NCBI GenBank assembly: GCA_963834305.1
Contig: CAWIAX010000002.1
Location: forward strand, 1,674,001-1,738,000
Length of the DNA: 64,000 nt
Direction: 5' to 3'
Origin: JACCXG01 sp963834305
GTDB lineage: Bacteria; Acidobacteriota; Vicinamibacteria; Vicinamibacterales; 2-12-FULL-66-21
Shown: positions 1 through 7,342 of the stretch, piece after piece
Layout: each line of letters begins with the position of its first letter
Numbering within the stretch: position 1 is the first letter of the stretch
Translations under genes and position numbers: made by a program
Notes under the pieces: model-generated
Databases searched by the model: none
Seen by the model: the letters and a program-made list of their open reading frames with translations, nothing else
Told to the model about the DNA's origin: nothing

Positions 1-1193
1 AGCGTCTCGCGCACCTCCTGCACCAGCCGGCGGGTCGCATCCGGCGTTGCCGCGGTCGCGATCACGAAGCCGTGCCGGCTCGGGCCGTGCGTGATGTCGG
101 GCAGCGGCTGCCCGACCGTCGCCAGCAGGTGCACCGCCAGCACACCGGGAATCCGCAGCGCGCGATCGACGCCGTCCACCGAAACCAGCGTGCCGCGCCG
201 GCCGAAGTCGATGAAGCCGAGCACGGTCGAGCGCTGCTGCGGCGCCGGCTCGACCCCCTCGGGCCCGGGGAATTCGCCGAACGCATTCCGGAGCAGCAGC
301 TCGGGAATCGGCGCGAACGACAGCGACGGCACGATCACCGGCGCGGTGTAGACGCCGCCGCCGCGGTTGGCAATCTCGATGAGGTAGGGCATGCCGTCGG
401 CGGTGACGAGGTACTCGCCGTGCGTCGCCCCGAACGTCAGGCCGAGCGCCGCGACGGTCCGCGCGTTGTAGTCCAGCACGCGCGCCACCACGTCTGCGGG
501 CAGCTCGGCGGGATACATCACTTCCATGTCGACGTTGCGCCGCCCGCCGACCTTCCGCTTGGTGGCCACGCCGAGCGCCAGGTAGCGGCCGGGACTGAAA
601 CAGTAGCCGTCCACCGTCACCATCGTCCCCTCGAGGAAGGTCTCGACGATGACCTCGCGCGAGTGCGCGTTCATGAGCGCGTCGTAGAAGCTCTCCTTGA
701 CCTCGGCTGCCGTGCGCGCGGTCGAGACGCCGAAGCAGCCGCGGTTGTCGACCGGCTTGAAGATGGCGGGCAGCCCGGTGCCGCTCACCGCGGCCTCGGC
801 CTCCTCGAGCGTCCGGGCGGCGTGGAACGCCGGCTGGGTCAGGCCGGCGCGGGCGACCCGCTCGCGCATCAGGCGCTTGTTCGTGGCCAGCTGCGCCGCC
901 TCCACCGAGGGGGCGTGCAGGCCGAGGAGGTCGGCGATGCACGCCGACGCGAAGAGCGAGTAGTCGCACTGGTCGGCGACCACCGCATCGACGCCGTGCC
1001 GGCGGGCAATCGCCAGGCAGCGGTCGACGTCGCGCGACGAGGCGATCTCGGCGAGGTTGGCGAACGGGAAGCCCGCGGCGTCGGGGCTGGCATCGACGGC
1101 CACGACGAACAGGCCGAGCTCGCGCGCCTTCCGGATGATGAACACCTGCTCGATGCCGGCCGGCATGATCAGGATGCGGGCGCCCGGCTTCAT
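1..1193 (-). CDS. ATP-grasp family ligase (3' end cut by window edge)
   Basis: About 397 residues are visible and the frame is still open at base 1, so the C-terminus lies outside the window. The N-terminus (MKPGARILIMPAGIEQ) is a PurK/CarB-like preATP-grasp fold. The central part carries the ATP-grasp signatures: a lysine in FKPVDNRG (about residue 150) and the acidic metal-binding pair in YLIEIANRGGG (about residue 280). ATP-grasp enzymes join a carboxylate to an amine or thiol using ATP; the substrate here is unknown. The start ATG overlaps the stop of the upstream sialic-acid-synthase-like gene by four bases (ATGA), so it is translationally coupled and belongs to the nonulosonic acid operon. 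It might modify the sugar, for example by acylating an amino group, but that is inference only. Confidence 0.85.
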   Translation of the reverse strand, partial: MKPGARILIMPAGIEQVFIIRKARELGLFVVAVDASPDAAGFPFANLAEIASSRDVDRCLAIARRHGVDAVVADQCDYSLFASACIADLLGLHAPSVEAAQLATNKRLMRERVARAGLTQPAFHAARTLEEAEAAVSGTGLPAIFKPVDNRGCFGVSTARTAAEVKESFYDALMNAHSREVIVETFLEGTMVTVDGYCFSPGRYLALGVATKRKVGGRRNVDMEVMYPAELPADVVARVLDYNARTVAALGLTFGATHGEYLVTADGMPYLIEIANRGGGVYTAPVIVPSLSFAPIPELLLRNAFGEFPGPEGVEPAPQQRSTVLGFIDFGRRGTLVSVDGVDRALRIPGVLAVHLLATVGQPLPDITHGPSRHGFVIATAATPDATRRLVQEVRET

Positions 1194-2218
1194 GAGCCCG
1201 ATTCCTGGAGCTTGTCCGCGGTGATCGGCGTGCCGGCGGCGATCGTGGACGCCGCCACCGGCGCCTGGAGGCGCTCGAACTCGTGCGCGGCGAGGCCGGC
1301 CGGCGCGCGGCGGAACAGCACACGCTCGGCGGTGACGGGGGCCCCGGCAGCAATCGTGTCCCGCGCGATGGCGCGCACCTCCAGCGCGGCAATCTGCTCG
1401 CGCTCGCGCGGGCTGTTGTCGTCGCGGCGGCCGTCGCCCATGCTGTCCTCGACGTCGCGGATGTGGCGAATCATCAGCGCCAGCTCCTCCGGCTGGAGGG
1501 CGAAGTGATGGTCCGGGCCCGGACGCGTCCGGTCCGTCGTGAAATGCTTCTCCACGATGCAGGCGCCGAGCGCCACGGCGGCCGGGGCCACGTGGATGCC
1601 CTCGGTGTGGTCGGACAGGCCGACGGGATACCCGAAGCTGTGCTCCAGCGTGGCCATCGCCCTGAGGTTGACCCGTGGACCGCGGGCCGGGTATTCGGCG
1701 ACGCACTGCAGCAGCGCCAGCGCCTGCACCCCGGCGTCCTCGAGCGTGCGGACCGCGCGCTCGATGCGCGGCATGTCGGCGTAGCCGGTGGAGAGGATGG
1801 CGGGCTTGCCCGTCGCGGCCACGGCGCGGAGGACGAGCGGGTCCCCGACCGCCTGCGGCGACGCAATCTTGAAGGCGGGAGCCCCCGCCCGATCGATCAG
1901 GTCGACCGACCCGGCGTAGGTCGGCGAGCACAGGAAGTGGATGCCGCGGTCGGTGGCCGCCTGGTTGAGGCGCGGCAGCCACGCCTCCGGCAGCTCGATG
2001 GCGGTGTAGAACGCCCGGTGCTCGGGCGACTGGAGCCCGGCCACCCACAGCTCGTCGTAGCGGATGGCCTGGAACTTCACCGCGTCGGCGCCAGCCCGCG
2101 CCGCCGCCTCGACCAGCGTGATCGCCTGGTCGAACGAACCATCGTGGTTCGACCCCGCTTCCGCGATCACGTAGCACGGCGCGCCGGGCCCCACTTGTCT
2201 GCCGCCGATGTCGAGCAT
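1190..2218 (-). CDS. pseI: Pseudaminic/sialic acid synthase, NeuB family
   Basis: This 342-residue protein has the NeuB TIM-barrel followed by a C-terminal SAF (antifreeze-like) domain from about residue 285. Family marks include EAGSNHDG (20-27), SDHTEGIH and VEKHFTTD. NeuB enzymes condense phosphoenolpyruvate with a six-carbon amino sugar to make a nine-carbon nonulosonic acid. The neighbours pseB, pseC, pseG and pseF point to the pseudaminic acid branch (PseI) and not to N-acetylneuraminate; a legionaminate-like product cannot be excluded from sequence alone. An AAGGA-type ribosome site lies just before the ATG. The stop overlaps the ATP-grasp start by four bases, and 28 bases separate it from pseG. 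Cytoplasmic. Confidence 0.88.
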   Translation of the reverse strand: MLDIGGRQVGPGAPCYVIAEAGSNHDGSFDQAITLVEAAARAGADAVKFQAIRYDELWVAGLQSPEHRAFYTAIELPEAWLPRLNQAATDRGIHFLCSPTYAGSVDLIDRAGAPAFKIASPQAVGDPLVLRAVAATGKPAILSTGYADMPRIERAVRTLEDAGVQALALLQCVAEYPARGPRVNLRAMATLEHSFGYPVGLSDHTEGIHVAPAAVALGACIVEKHFTTDRTRPGPDHHFALQPEELALMIRHIRDVEDSMGDGRRDDNSPREREQIAALEVRAIARDTIAAGAPVTAERVLFRRAPAGLAAHEFERLQAPVAASTIAAGTPITADKLQESGS

Positions 2219-2246
2219 CCGTCCTTGTCCTGTTCCCTGCCGGGTC

Positions 2247-3218
2247 CTAAATCCTGCCGGCGCGCATGACGATCGCGTCGGCGATCCTGGCCGCGCCGCG
2301 TCCGTCCACGAGCGCCCGTCCGCGCCGGCTCATCCCGGCCCGCCGCTCCGCGCCGCCGATCTCGGCCAGCGCACCGCGCAGGACCTCCAGGTGCCGGGCA
2401 CGATCGAGCGTCCAGGCTCCCCCGTCAACGCAGGCGCCGGCATGCAGCACGGCGGCATGCTGATGGCGCTGATCGGGGCCGAGCCGCACGGCCACCGCCG
2501 GCGTCCCGGCCGCCGCCGCTTCGACGAGCGCCTGTCCGGCGCCGCACACGATGACGTCCGCGCCGCTCACCAGCCGCGGGTAGTCCGGCGGCGTGGTCCG
2601 GACAACCACGCGCGCCGGCAGCGGCGCCACCGTTCCGCCGCCGGCCACGGCCGTCACCGCGACATCCGGATAGCTGTCGCACGCGGCCTGCGCGAACGTC
2701 CCCAGCAGGCCGTGCACGTCTTCGCCACCCGCCGTCACCAGCACTATGCGCACGGCTGGGGCGATCGTCTTCGGCGGCGCGTCGCGGAACCCGGCGCGAA
2801 GCGGAAAGTACGCCGCCCCGAGCAGGTACTGCGTGCCGCTGTCCCGATCGTACCCAAGTGTCTCGGCTCCGGGCACGCCGTTCACCACGATGTCGCAGGG
2901 GGGGACCTCCGCGGGGTCGTCGCTGAACACGGCCAGCAGTGCCGCGGCATTTCGGGCGGTCGCATAGTCGCCACGGCTCAGCCGGTAGGAATCCACGACC
3001 ACCGCCGGACGGCGCCGCTCGTCGATCACCGCAGTCAGGGCTGCCAGGTCCTGGCCGGCCAGGACCGCATCGGCCCCGGTCGCCGCCGCCTGGCCGGGGG
3101 TCATCACTGTTACGTCCCAGCCGCGGCCGCGCAGCTCGGAGGCGAGTGCGCCGCACCGCGCCAGATGTCCGAGGCCCACGCCGGCGCCGCTGTCCGCCCA
3201 GATGACCGCGCTGGTCAT
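2247..3218 (-). CDS. pseG: UDP-2,4-diacetamido-2,4,6-trideoxy-altropyranose hydrolase-like
   Basis: The 323-residue protein has a GT-B-like fold with the nucleotide-sugar motif GLGHLARC at 15-22, which contains the catalytic-type GxGH. The C-terminal half has the glycine-rich UDP-binding part (GAGQALVEAAAAGTPAVAV). In the pseudaminic pathway PseG removes UDP from the 2,4-diacetamido sugar to give the substrate of PseI. Length matches the single-domain PseG family and there is no fused acetyltransferase domain. The start ATG overlaps the stop of the cytidylyltransferase gene by four bases. The family also contains SpsG of spore-coat sugar clusters, so exact stereochemistry of the substrate is inferred from the presence of pseB and pseC. 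Confidence 0.85.
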   Translation of the reverse strand: MTSAVIWADSGAGVGLGHLARCGALASELRGRGWDVTVMTPGQAAATGADAVLAGQDLAALTAVIDERRRPAVVVDSYRLSRGDYATARNAAALLAVFSDDPAEVPPCDIVVNGVPGAETLGYDRDSGTQYLLGAAYFPLRAGFRDAPPKTIAPAVRIVLVTAGGEDVHGLLGTFAQAACDSYPDVAVTAVAGGGTVAPLPARVVVRTTPPDYPRLVSGADVIVCGAGQALVEAAAAGTPAVAVRLGPDQRHQHAAVLHAGACVDGGAWTLDRARHLEVLRGALAEIGGAERRAGMSRRGRALVDGRGAARIADAIVMRAGRI

Positions 3219-3910
3219 GCCCGCCCGGCGGATCGGTCGATCAGCTCGGCGAATCGCAGGTGATACGGCTCGTCGACGTCGATCGCCCGCTCCACCGGCA
3301 CTTCGTAGGTCGTCATCCGCCGGCCATAGAAGGTTCTTTCCGCGCGCAGGGCGTCGAGGCGGGCGAAATAGGCCATCCCGGTGTCCACCCAGACCGGCGG
3401 CGCCGGCTGCCGCCGCGCGAGCTCGGGGAACATCAGCCGCGCGAAGCCGTCGCGCTCCTCGAGCGCCAGGAACGGCGACTTGAGATAGCGGCTGACGATC
3501 ATCAGGAAGTCCGCGCCGCTGCCGGCGAACTTCTCGTACGCCGCGCGCACGTCGGCGGCCGTCCGCAGCGGCGAGGTCGTGAGCATCACCGACCCGACCG
3601 CCGGTGTCGCGCCGCCGGAGCCAATCCAGTCCACGGCATCGAGGAGGACCGGCTCGAGCGTGATGAAATCGCCCGACAGCTCCGCCGGGCGCTCGCGGAC
3701 CTCCGCCCCCGCCGCGGCCGCCTCGCGGGCAATCGCCTCGTCGTCGGTCGAGACGATGACGCGGCCGTAGACGCCGGACTCGCGTGCGGTGTCCACCGTG
3801 AGCGCGAGCAGCGAGCGGCCGCGGAACCGCGCGAGGTTCTTGCGCGGAAAGCGCTTCGAGCCGCCGCGCGCGGGAATCACGCAGATGGGCGCGTCAGCGG
3901 CGGTAGGCAC
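3215..3910 (-). CDS. pseF: CMP-nonulosonic acid cytidylyltransferase
   Basis: This 231-residue enzyme of the NeuA/PseF family activates the nonulosonic acid with CTP to give the CMP-sugar used by glycosyltransferases. The N-terminal nucleotide-binding motif is PARGGSKRFPRKN (13-25), followed by VIVSTDDEAIA, both typical of the family. The C-terminus (VPVERAIDVDEPYHLRFAE) matches the metal-binding IDxxxDl-type region. It has the normal short length of the family. It overlaps pseG by four bases downstream and pseC by 17 bases upstream, so its expression is tied to theirs. Confidence 0.87.
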   Translation of the reverse strand: MPTAADAPICVIPARGGSKRFPRKNLARFRGRSLLALTVDTARESGVYGRVIVSTDDEAIAREAAAAGAEVRERPAELSGDFITLEPVLLDAVDWIGSGGATPAVGSVMLTTSPLRTAADVRAAYEKFAGSGADFLMIVSRYLKSPFLALEERDGFARLMFPELARRQPAPPVWVDTGMAYFARLDALRAERTFYGRRMTTYEVPVERAIDVDEPYHLRFAELIDRSAGRA

Positions 3911-5081
3911 GCAGTACCTTCTTGACCGCCGCGACCGTGTCGGTCACGTCGCCGTCCGTCATCCCGGCCCACATCGGCAGGCTGAGGAGCCGCTCGTAGG
4001 CAGCCTCGGCCACGGGCCAGCCGCCGCGCGCGAACCCGAGGTCGCGGTAGTACGGGTGCCACGGCACCGGGATGTAGTGCACGTTGACGCCGATGTTCTC
4101 GGCGCGCAGCGCCTTGAAGACCTGGTGGCGATCGACGATGAGGCGCTCGAGCCGCAGGCGCACGACGTAGAGGTGCCACGCGGAGTCCCGCCCCGGACGG
4201 ACGGCCGGCAGCTCCAGGGCCGCTTCGTCGGCGAACGCCGCAGCATAGTGCGCCGCTATGGCGCGGCGCCTCGCGATCCAGTCGCCGAGACGCGTGAGCT
4301 GCGCGCTGCCGAGCGCGCACTGCAGGTCCGACAGGCGATAGTTGAAGCCGAGCGCCGTCATCTCGTAGAACCACGACCCGGCCGCTTCCCGCTGCCGCGC
4401 ATCGGTCGTGATGCCGTGGTTGCGGAACAGCCGCAGCCGCGCCGCGAGCCGCTCGTCGTCCGTCGTGACGATGCCCCCTTCCCCCGTGGTGATGTGCTTC
4501 ACGGGATGGAAGCTGAACGTCGTGAGGTGCGCGACCGACCCGACCGGGCGGCCGCCGTAGGTGGCGCCGAGCGCGTGGGCCGCGTCTTCGATCAGGCAGG
4601 CGCCCGAGGCGTCCGCGAGCGCGCGGAGCTCGTCGAGATCGGCGGGCTGGCCGGTGAAATCAACCGCGATGATCGCGGCGGTGCCGTCCTGCATCAGCGG
4701 CGCGACGGCGGCGGGATCGATGTTGAGCGAGTCCGGCTGCACGTCGGCGAACTGCACGCGGCCGCCGAGGTAGCGCACGCAGTTGGCGCTGGCGGCAAAG
4801 GTCATCGGCGTGGTGACGGCGCCGCGGCCCGGGCCGATGCCCGCCGCGAAGGCGGCGGCATGCAAGGCGGCAGTGCCGTTGGCGAGCGCCACGGCGTAGC
4901 GCGCGCCGACGGTGGCGGCCACCTCGCGCTCGAACGTCTCGACGGCAGGCCCGGTCGTCAGCCACTCCGAGCGCAGCACCCGGACGACCGCCTCGATGTC
5001 CGCGTCGTCGATGATCTGATGGCCGTAGGGCAGCAGGGTCGAACGTACTGGTGCGCCGCCGTCAACAGCCAGCGTAGGCAC
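3894..5081 (-). CDS. pseC: UDP-4-keto sugar aminotransferase, PseC-like
   Basis: This is a 395-residue DegT/DnrJ/EryC1-family PLP enzyme. The Schiff-base lysine is K195 in FSFHPVKHITTGEGG, and EDAAHALGA supplies the aspartate contacting the pyridine nitrogen. The N-terminal LPYGHQIIDDADI and the motif VNVHYIPVPWHPYYRDLG are characteristic of PseC, which aminates the C4 ketone made by PseB. It overlaps pseB by 20 bases, the largest overlap in the operon. A second DegT-family gene at 30884-32021 is of a different subtype, so the two probably serve different sugars. Confidence 0.88.
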   Translation of the reverse strand: MPTLAVDGGAPVRSTLLPYGHQIIDDADIEAVVRVLRSEWLTTGPAVETFEREVAATVGARYAVALANGTAALHAAAFAAGIGPGRGAVTTPMTFAASANCVRYLGGRVQFADVQPDSLNIDPAAVAPLMQDGTAAIIAVDFTGQPADLDELRALADASGACLIEDAAHALGATYGGRPVGSVAHLTTFSFHPVKHITTGEGGIVTTDDERLAARLRLFRNHGITTDARQREAAGSWFYEMTALGFNYRLSDLQCALGSAQLTRLGDWIARRRAIAAHYAAAFADEAALELPAVRPGRDSAWHLYVVRLRLERLIVDRHQVFKALRAENIGVNVHYIPVPWHPYYRDLGFARGGWPVAEAAYERLLSLPMWAGMTDGDVTDTVAAVKKVLRAYRR

Positions 5082-6072
5082 CGGCGGTTTCCTCCACCAT
5101 GCGGAGCAGCTCGGCCTTCGTCAGCCAGCGCGCGTTGTTGTCGCTGCTGTAGCTGAACCCGTCCGGCAGCGACCGCCCGCCCGACCAGGGCTCGGCGTTC
5201 CACCACGGGAACATCGGCTGGATCACGTAGAGGTCGTCGAACTCGAGGGTCTGGCGCGCCTCGTCCTCCGAGACGAGCATCTCGTGCAGCTTCTCGCCGG
5301 GCCGGATGCCGATCGTGCGCACCGTGCAGTCCGGCGCGACCACGCCCGCCAGCTCGGTCAGGCGCATGCTCGGCAGCTTCGGCACGAACACCTCGCCGCC
5401 GTGCATCCGCTCCGCCGCGGTCATGACGAACCGGACGCCCTGCTCCAGGGTGATCCAGAAGCGCGTCATGCGGTCGTCGGTCACGGTGATGGTGCCGGTC
5501 TTGGCCTGCTCCTGGAAGAGCGGGACGACGCTGCCGCGGCTGCCCACGACGTTGCCGTAGCGGACGCACGAGAACCGCGTCTCGCTGCTGGCCGAATAGC
5601 TGTTGCCCTGGACGAAGATCTTCTCGGCGACCAGCTTGGTCGCCCCGTAGAGGTTCACCGGGCTGACCGCCTTGTCGGTCGAGAGCGCCACCACGCGCGG
5701 CACGCCGATGTCGATCGCCGCGTCGACAATGTGCTTGGCCCCCTGGATGTTGGTGAGCACGGCCTCGAACGGGTTGTACTCGCAGGCGGGCACCTGCTTG
5801 AGGGCGGCGGCGTGGACCACGAGGTCGACGCCGACGAAGGCGCGGCGCAGCCGCTCCGGGTCGCGGACGTCGCCGAGAAAGTAGCGCATCACCGAGCCCG
5901 GGCCGTCGGGGAAGTGCTGCCGCATCTCGTGCTGCTTCAGCTCGTCGCGGCTGAAGACAATCACTTTCTTCGGCTTGTGATCGCGCAGCAGCGTGTCGAT
6001 GAACTTCCGTCCGAACGAACCGGTGCCGCCGGTGACGAGCACCGTGGCCTCATCCCAGGAGAATGGCCTCAC
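5062..6072 (-). CDS. pseB: UDP-GlcNAc 4,6-dehydratase (5-inverting type)
   Basis: The 336-residue protein is an extended short-chain dehydrogenase with the NAD(P)-binding loop GGTGSFG (15-21). The catalytic region STDKAVSPVNLYGATK has the YxxxK pair and the polysaccharide-biosynthesis type TDK in place of the usual serine context. PseB removes water from UDP-GlcNAc and inverts C5, the first step of pseudaminic acid synthesis. Sequence and length fit the small soluble class and not the large membrane CapD/WbpM class. It lies 27 bases downstream of gmd and overlaps pseC. Confidence 0.9.
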   Translation of the reverse strand: MRPFSWDEATVLVTGGTGSFGRKFIDTLLRDHKPKKVIVFSRDELKQHEMRQHFPDGPGSVMRYFLGDVRDPERLRRAFVGVDLVVHAAALKQVPACEYNPFEAVLTNIQGAKHIVDAAIDIGVPRVVALSTDKAVSPVNLYGATKLVAEKIFVQGNSYSASSETRFSCVRYGNVVGSRGSVVPLFQEQAKTGTITVTDDRMTRFWITLEQGVRFVMTAAERMHGGEVFVPKLPSMRLTELAGVVAPDCTVRTIGIRPGEKLHEMLVSEDEARQTLEFDDLYVIQPMFPWWNAEPWSGGRSLPDGFSYSSDNNARWLTKAELLRMVEETAGAYAGC

Positions 6073-6099
6073 GAAATCACAGCTCCCTCACAGAAGTGC

Positions 6100-7101
6100 C
6101 TACCTCGGGTAGGCGTCGGGCACCGCCGCGCCCGCCGGCGTCTTCGACAGCCGCTCGAGGTCGGCGTCCACCATCATCGCCACGAGGCCCTTGAAGTCGA
6201 CGCTCGGCGTCCACCCGAGCTCGCGCCGCGCCTTCGCCGCGTCGCCGATCAGGTGATCGACTTCGGCCGGCCGCAGCAGCGCCGCATCCGTCTTCACGTA
6301 TTGCTGCCACTCGAGCCCGGCGTGGCCGAACGCCAGCTCCACGAGCTCCTGCACCGAGTGGCTCTCGCCCATGGCAATGACGTAATCGTCCGGCTGCGGC
6401 TGCTGCAGCATGAGCCACATCGCCCGGACGTAGTCGCCGGCGAAGCCCCAGTCGCGGCGGGCGTCGAGGTTGCCGAGCGACAGGCTCGACGCCAGGCCGA
6501 GCTTGATGCGGGCCACCCCGTCGGTCACCTTGCGGGTGACGAACTCCAGCCCGCGCCGCGGCGATTCATGGTTGAACAGAATGCCGGAGCAGGCAAACAG
6601 GTCGTAGCTCTCGCGGTAGTTGACGGTGATGTAGTGCGCGAACACCTTGGAGACGCCGTAGGGGCTGCGCGGGTAGAACGGCGTCATCTCGGTCTGCGGC
6701 ACCTCGCGCACCTTGCCGTACATCTCGCTCGACGAGGCCTGATACAGCTTGATCGAGGTGTCGACCTGGCGGATGGCCTCGAGCACCCGGGTCACCCCCA
6801 TCGAGTTGTATTCCCCGGTCAGCAGGGGCTGGTCCCAGGAGGCCGGCACGAACGACATCGCGGCGAGGTTGTAGAACTCGTGGGGGCGGAACTTGTCGAT
6901 CAGCCGGACGATGGAGAGCTGGTCGAGCAGGTCGGCCGGCGCCAGCTGGAGGCGAGGCAGCAGGTGCTCGATGCGCCAGAAGTTGGGGGCGCTGGCGCGG
7001 CGGACGGCGCCGACCACCTCGTAGCCCTCGGCGAGCAGGAGTTCCGCGAGGTAGGAGCCGTCCTGCCCGGTGATGCCGGTGATGATTGCGCGTCTGGACA
7101 T
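6100..7101 (-). CDS. gmd: GDP-mannose 4,6-dehydratase
   Basis: This is a 333-residue extended short-chain dehydrogenase with GITGQDG at 9-15. Other marks are SSSEMYGKV and the YxxxK pair in SPYGVSKVFAHY, followed by NHESPRRG, the classic GMD signature. It converts GDP-mannose to GDP-4-keto-6-deoxymannose, precursor of GDP-rhamnose, fucose or perosamine. No reductase or aminotransferase for that product is adjacent, so its end product is unknown. It is the first gene of the operon, 45 bases downstream of the -10 of a well-formed promoter. No clear Shine-Dalgarno sequence precedes the ATG. Confidence 0.92.
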   Translation of the reverse strand: MSRRAIITGITGQDGSYLAELLLAEGYEVVGAVRRASAPNFWRIEHLLPRLQLAPADLLDQLSIVRLIDKFRPHEFYNLAAMSFVPASWDQPLLTGEYNSMGVTRVLEAIRQVDTSIKLYQASSSEMYGKVREVPQTEMTPFYPRSPYGVSKVFAHYITVNYRESYDLFACSGILFNHESPRRGLEFVTRKVTDGVARIKLGLASSLSLGNLDARRDWGFAGDYVRAMWLMLQQPQPDDYVIAMGESHSVQELVELAFGHAGLEWQQYVKTDAALLRPAEVDHLIGDAAKARRELGWTPSVDFKGLVAMMVDADLERLSKTPAGAAVPDAYPR

Positions 7102-7146
7102 GAAAAAGCGTCGGTGCGGTGGTCTGGAAAGGGCTAAAACTTAAGG

Positions 7147-7175
7147 ATTTTATGAGAAGGACGGGCCAGCGTCAA
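7147..7175 (-). promoter_or_regulatory. sigma70-like promoter of the gmd-pse operon
   Basis: On the minus strand TTGACG (7175-7170), a 17-base spacer and TAAAAT (7152-7147) form a near-consensus promoter. The predicted start of transcription is about 38 bases before the gmd ATG. It is the best promoter match in the window and lies in the 241-base spacer divergent from the first array gene. Confidence 0.7.
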
Positions 7176-7251
7176 GGATGCGGCCAGCTCGTCAGCGCTG
7201 CCACGCGACGGTCATTCGACCTATTATTGCGCTGAGCAGTCGGCTCTCGTG

Positions 7252-7282
7252 TTGACAAAACCGCCACCGCAACCCCAAAATA
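7252..7282 (+). promoter_or_regulatory. Candidate promoter of the metalloprotease-array gene
   Basis: A perfect TTGACA at 7252-7257 is followed after 19 bases by AAAATA at 7277-7282, about 60 bases before the ATG at 7343. The -35 is consensus; the -10 and spacing are weak. Confidence 0.38.
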
Positions 7283-7342
7283 GAGTTCCCTCAGCAGCTG
7301 CAGCTCCCCTCGACCGCCGAAGGGCGTCTCGGAAGGGTCCCA

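Noticed and set aside
5284..7137. A 617-codon plus-strand open frame opposite pseB and gmd
   Set aside because: Antisense shadow. Both dehydratase genes on the minus strand have complete motifs and normal lengths.
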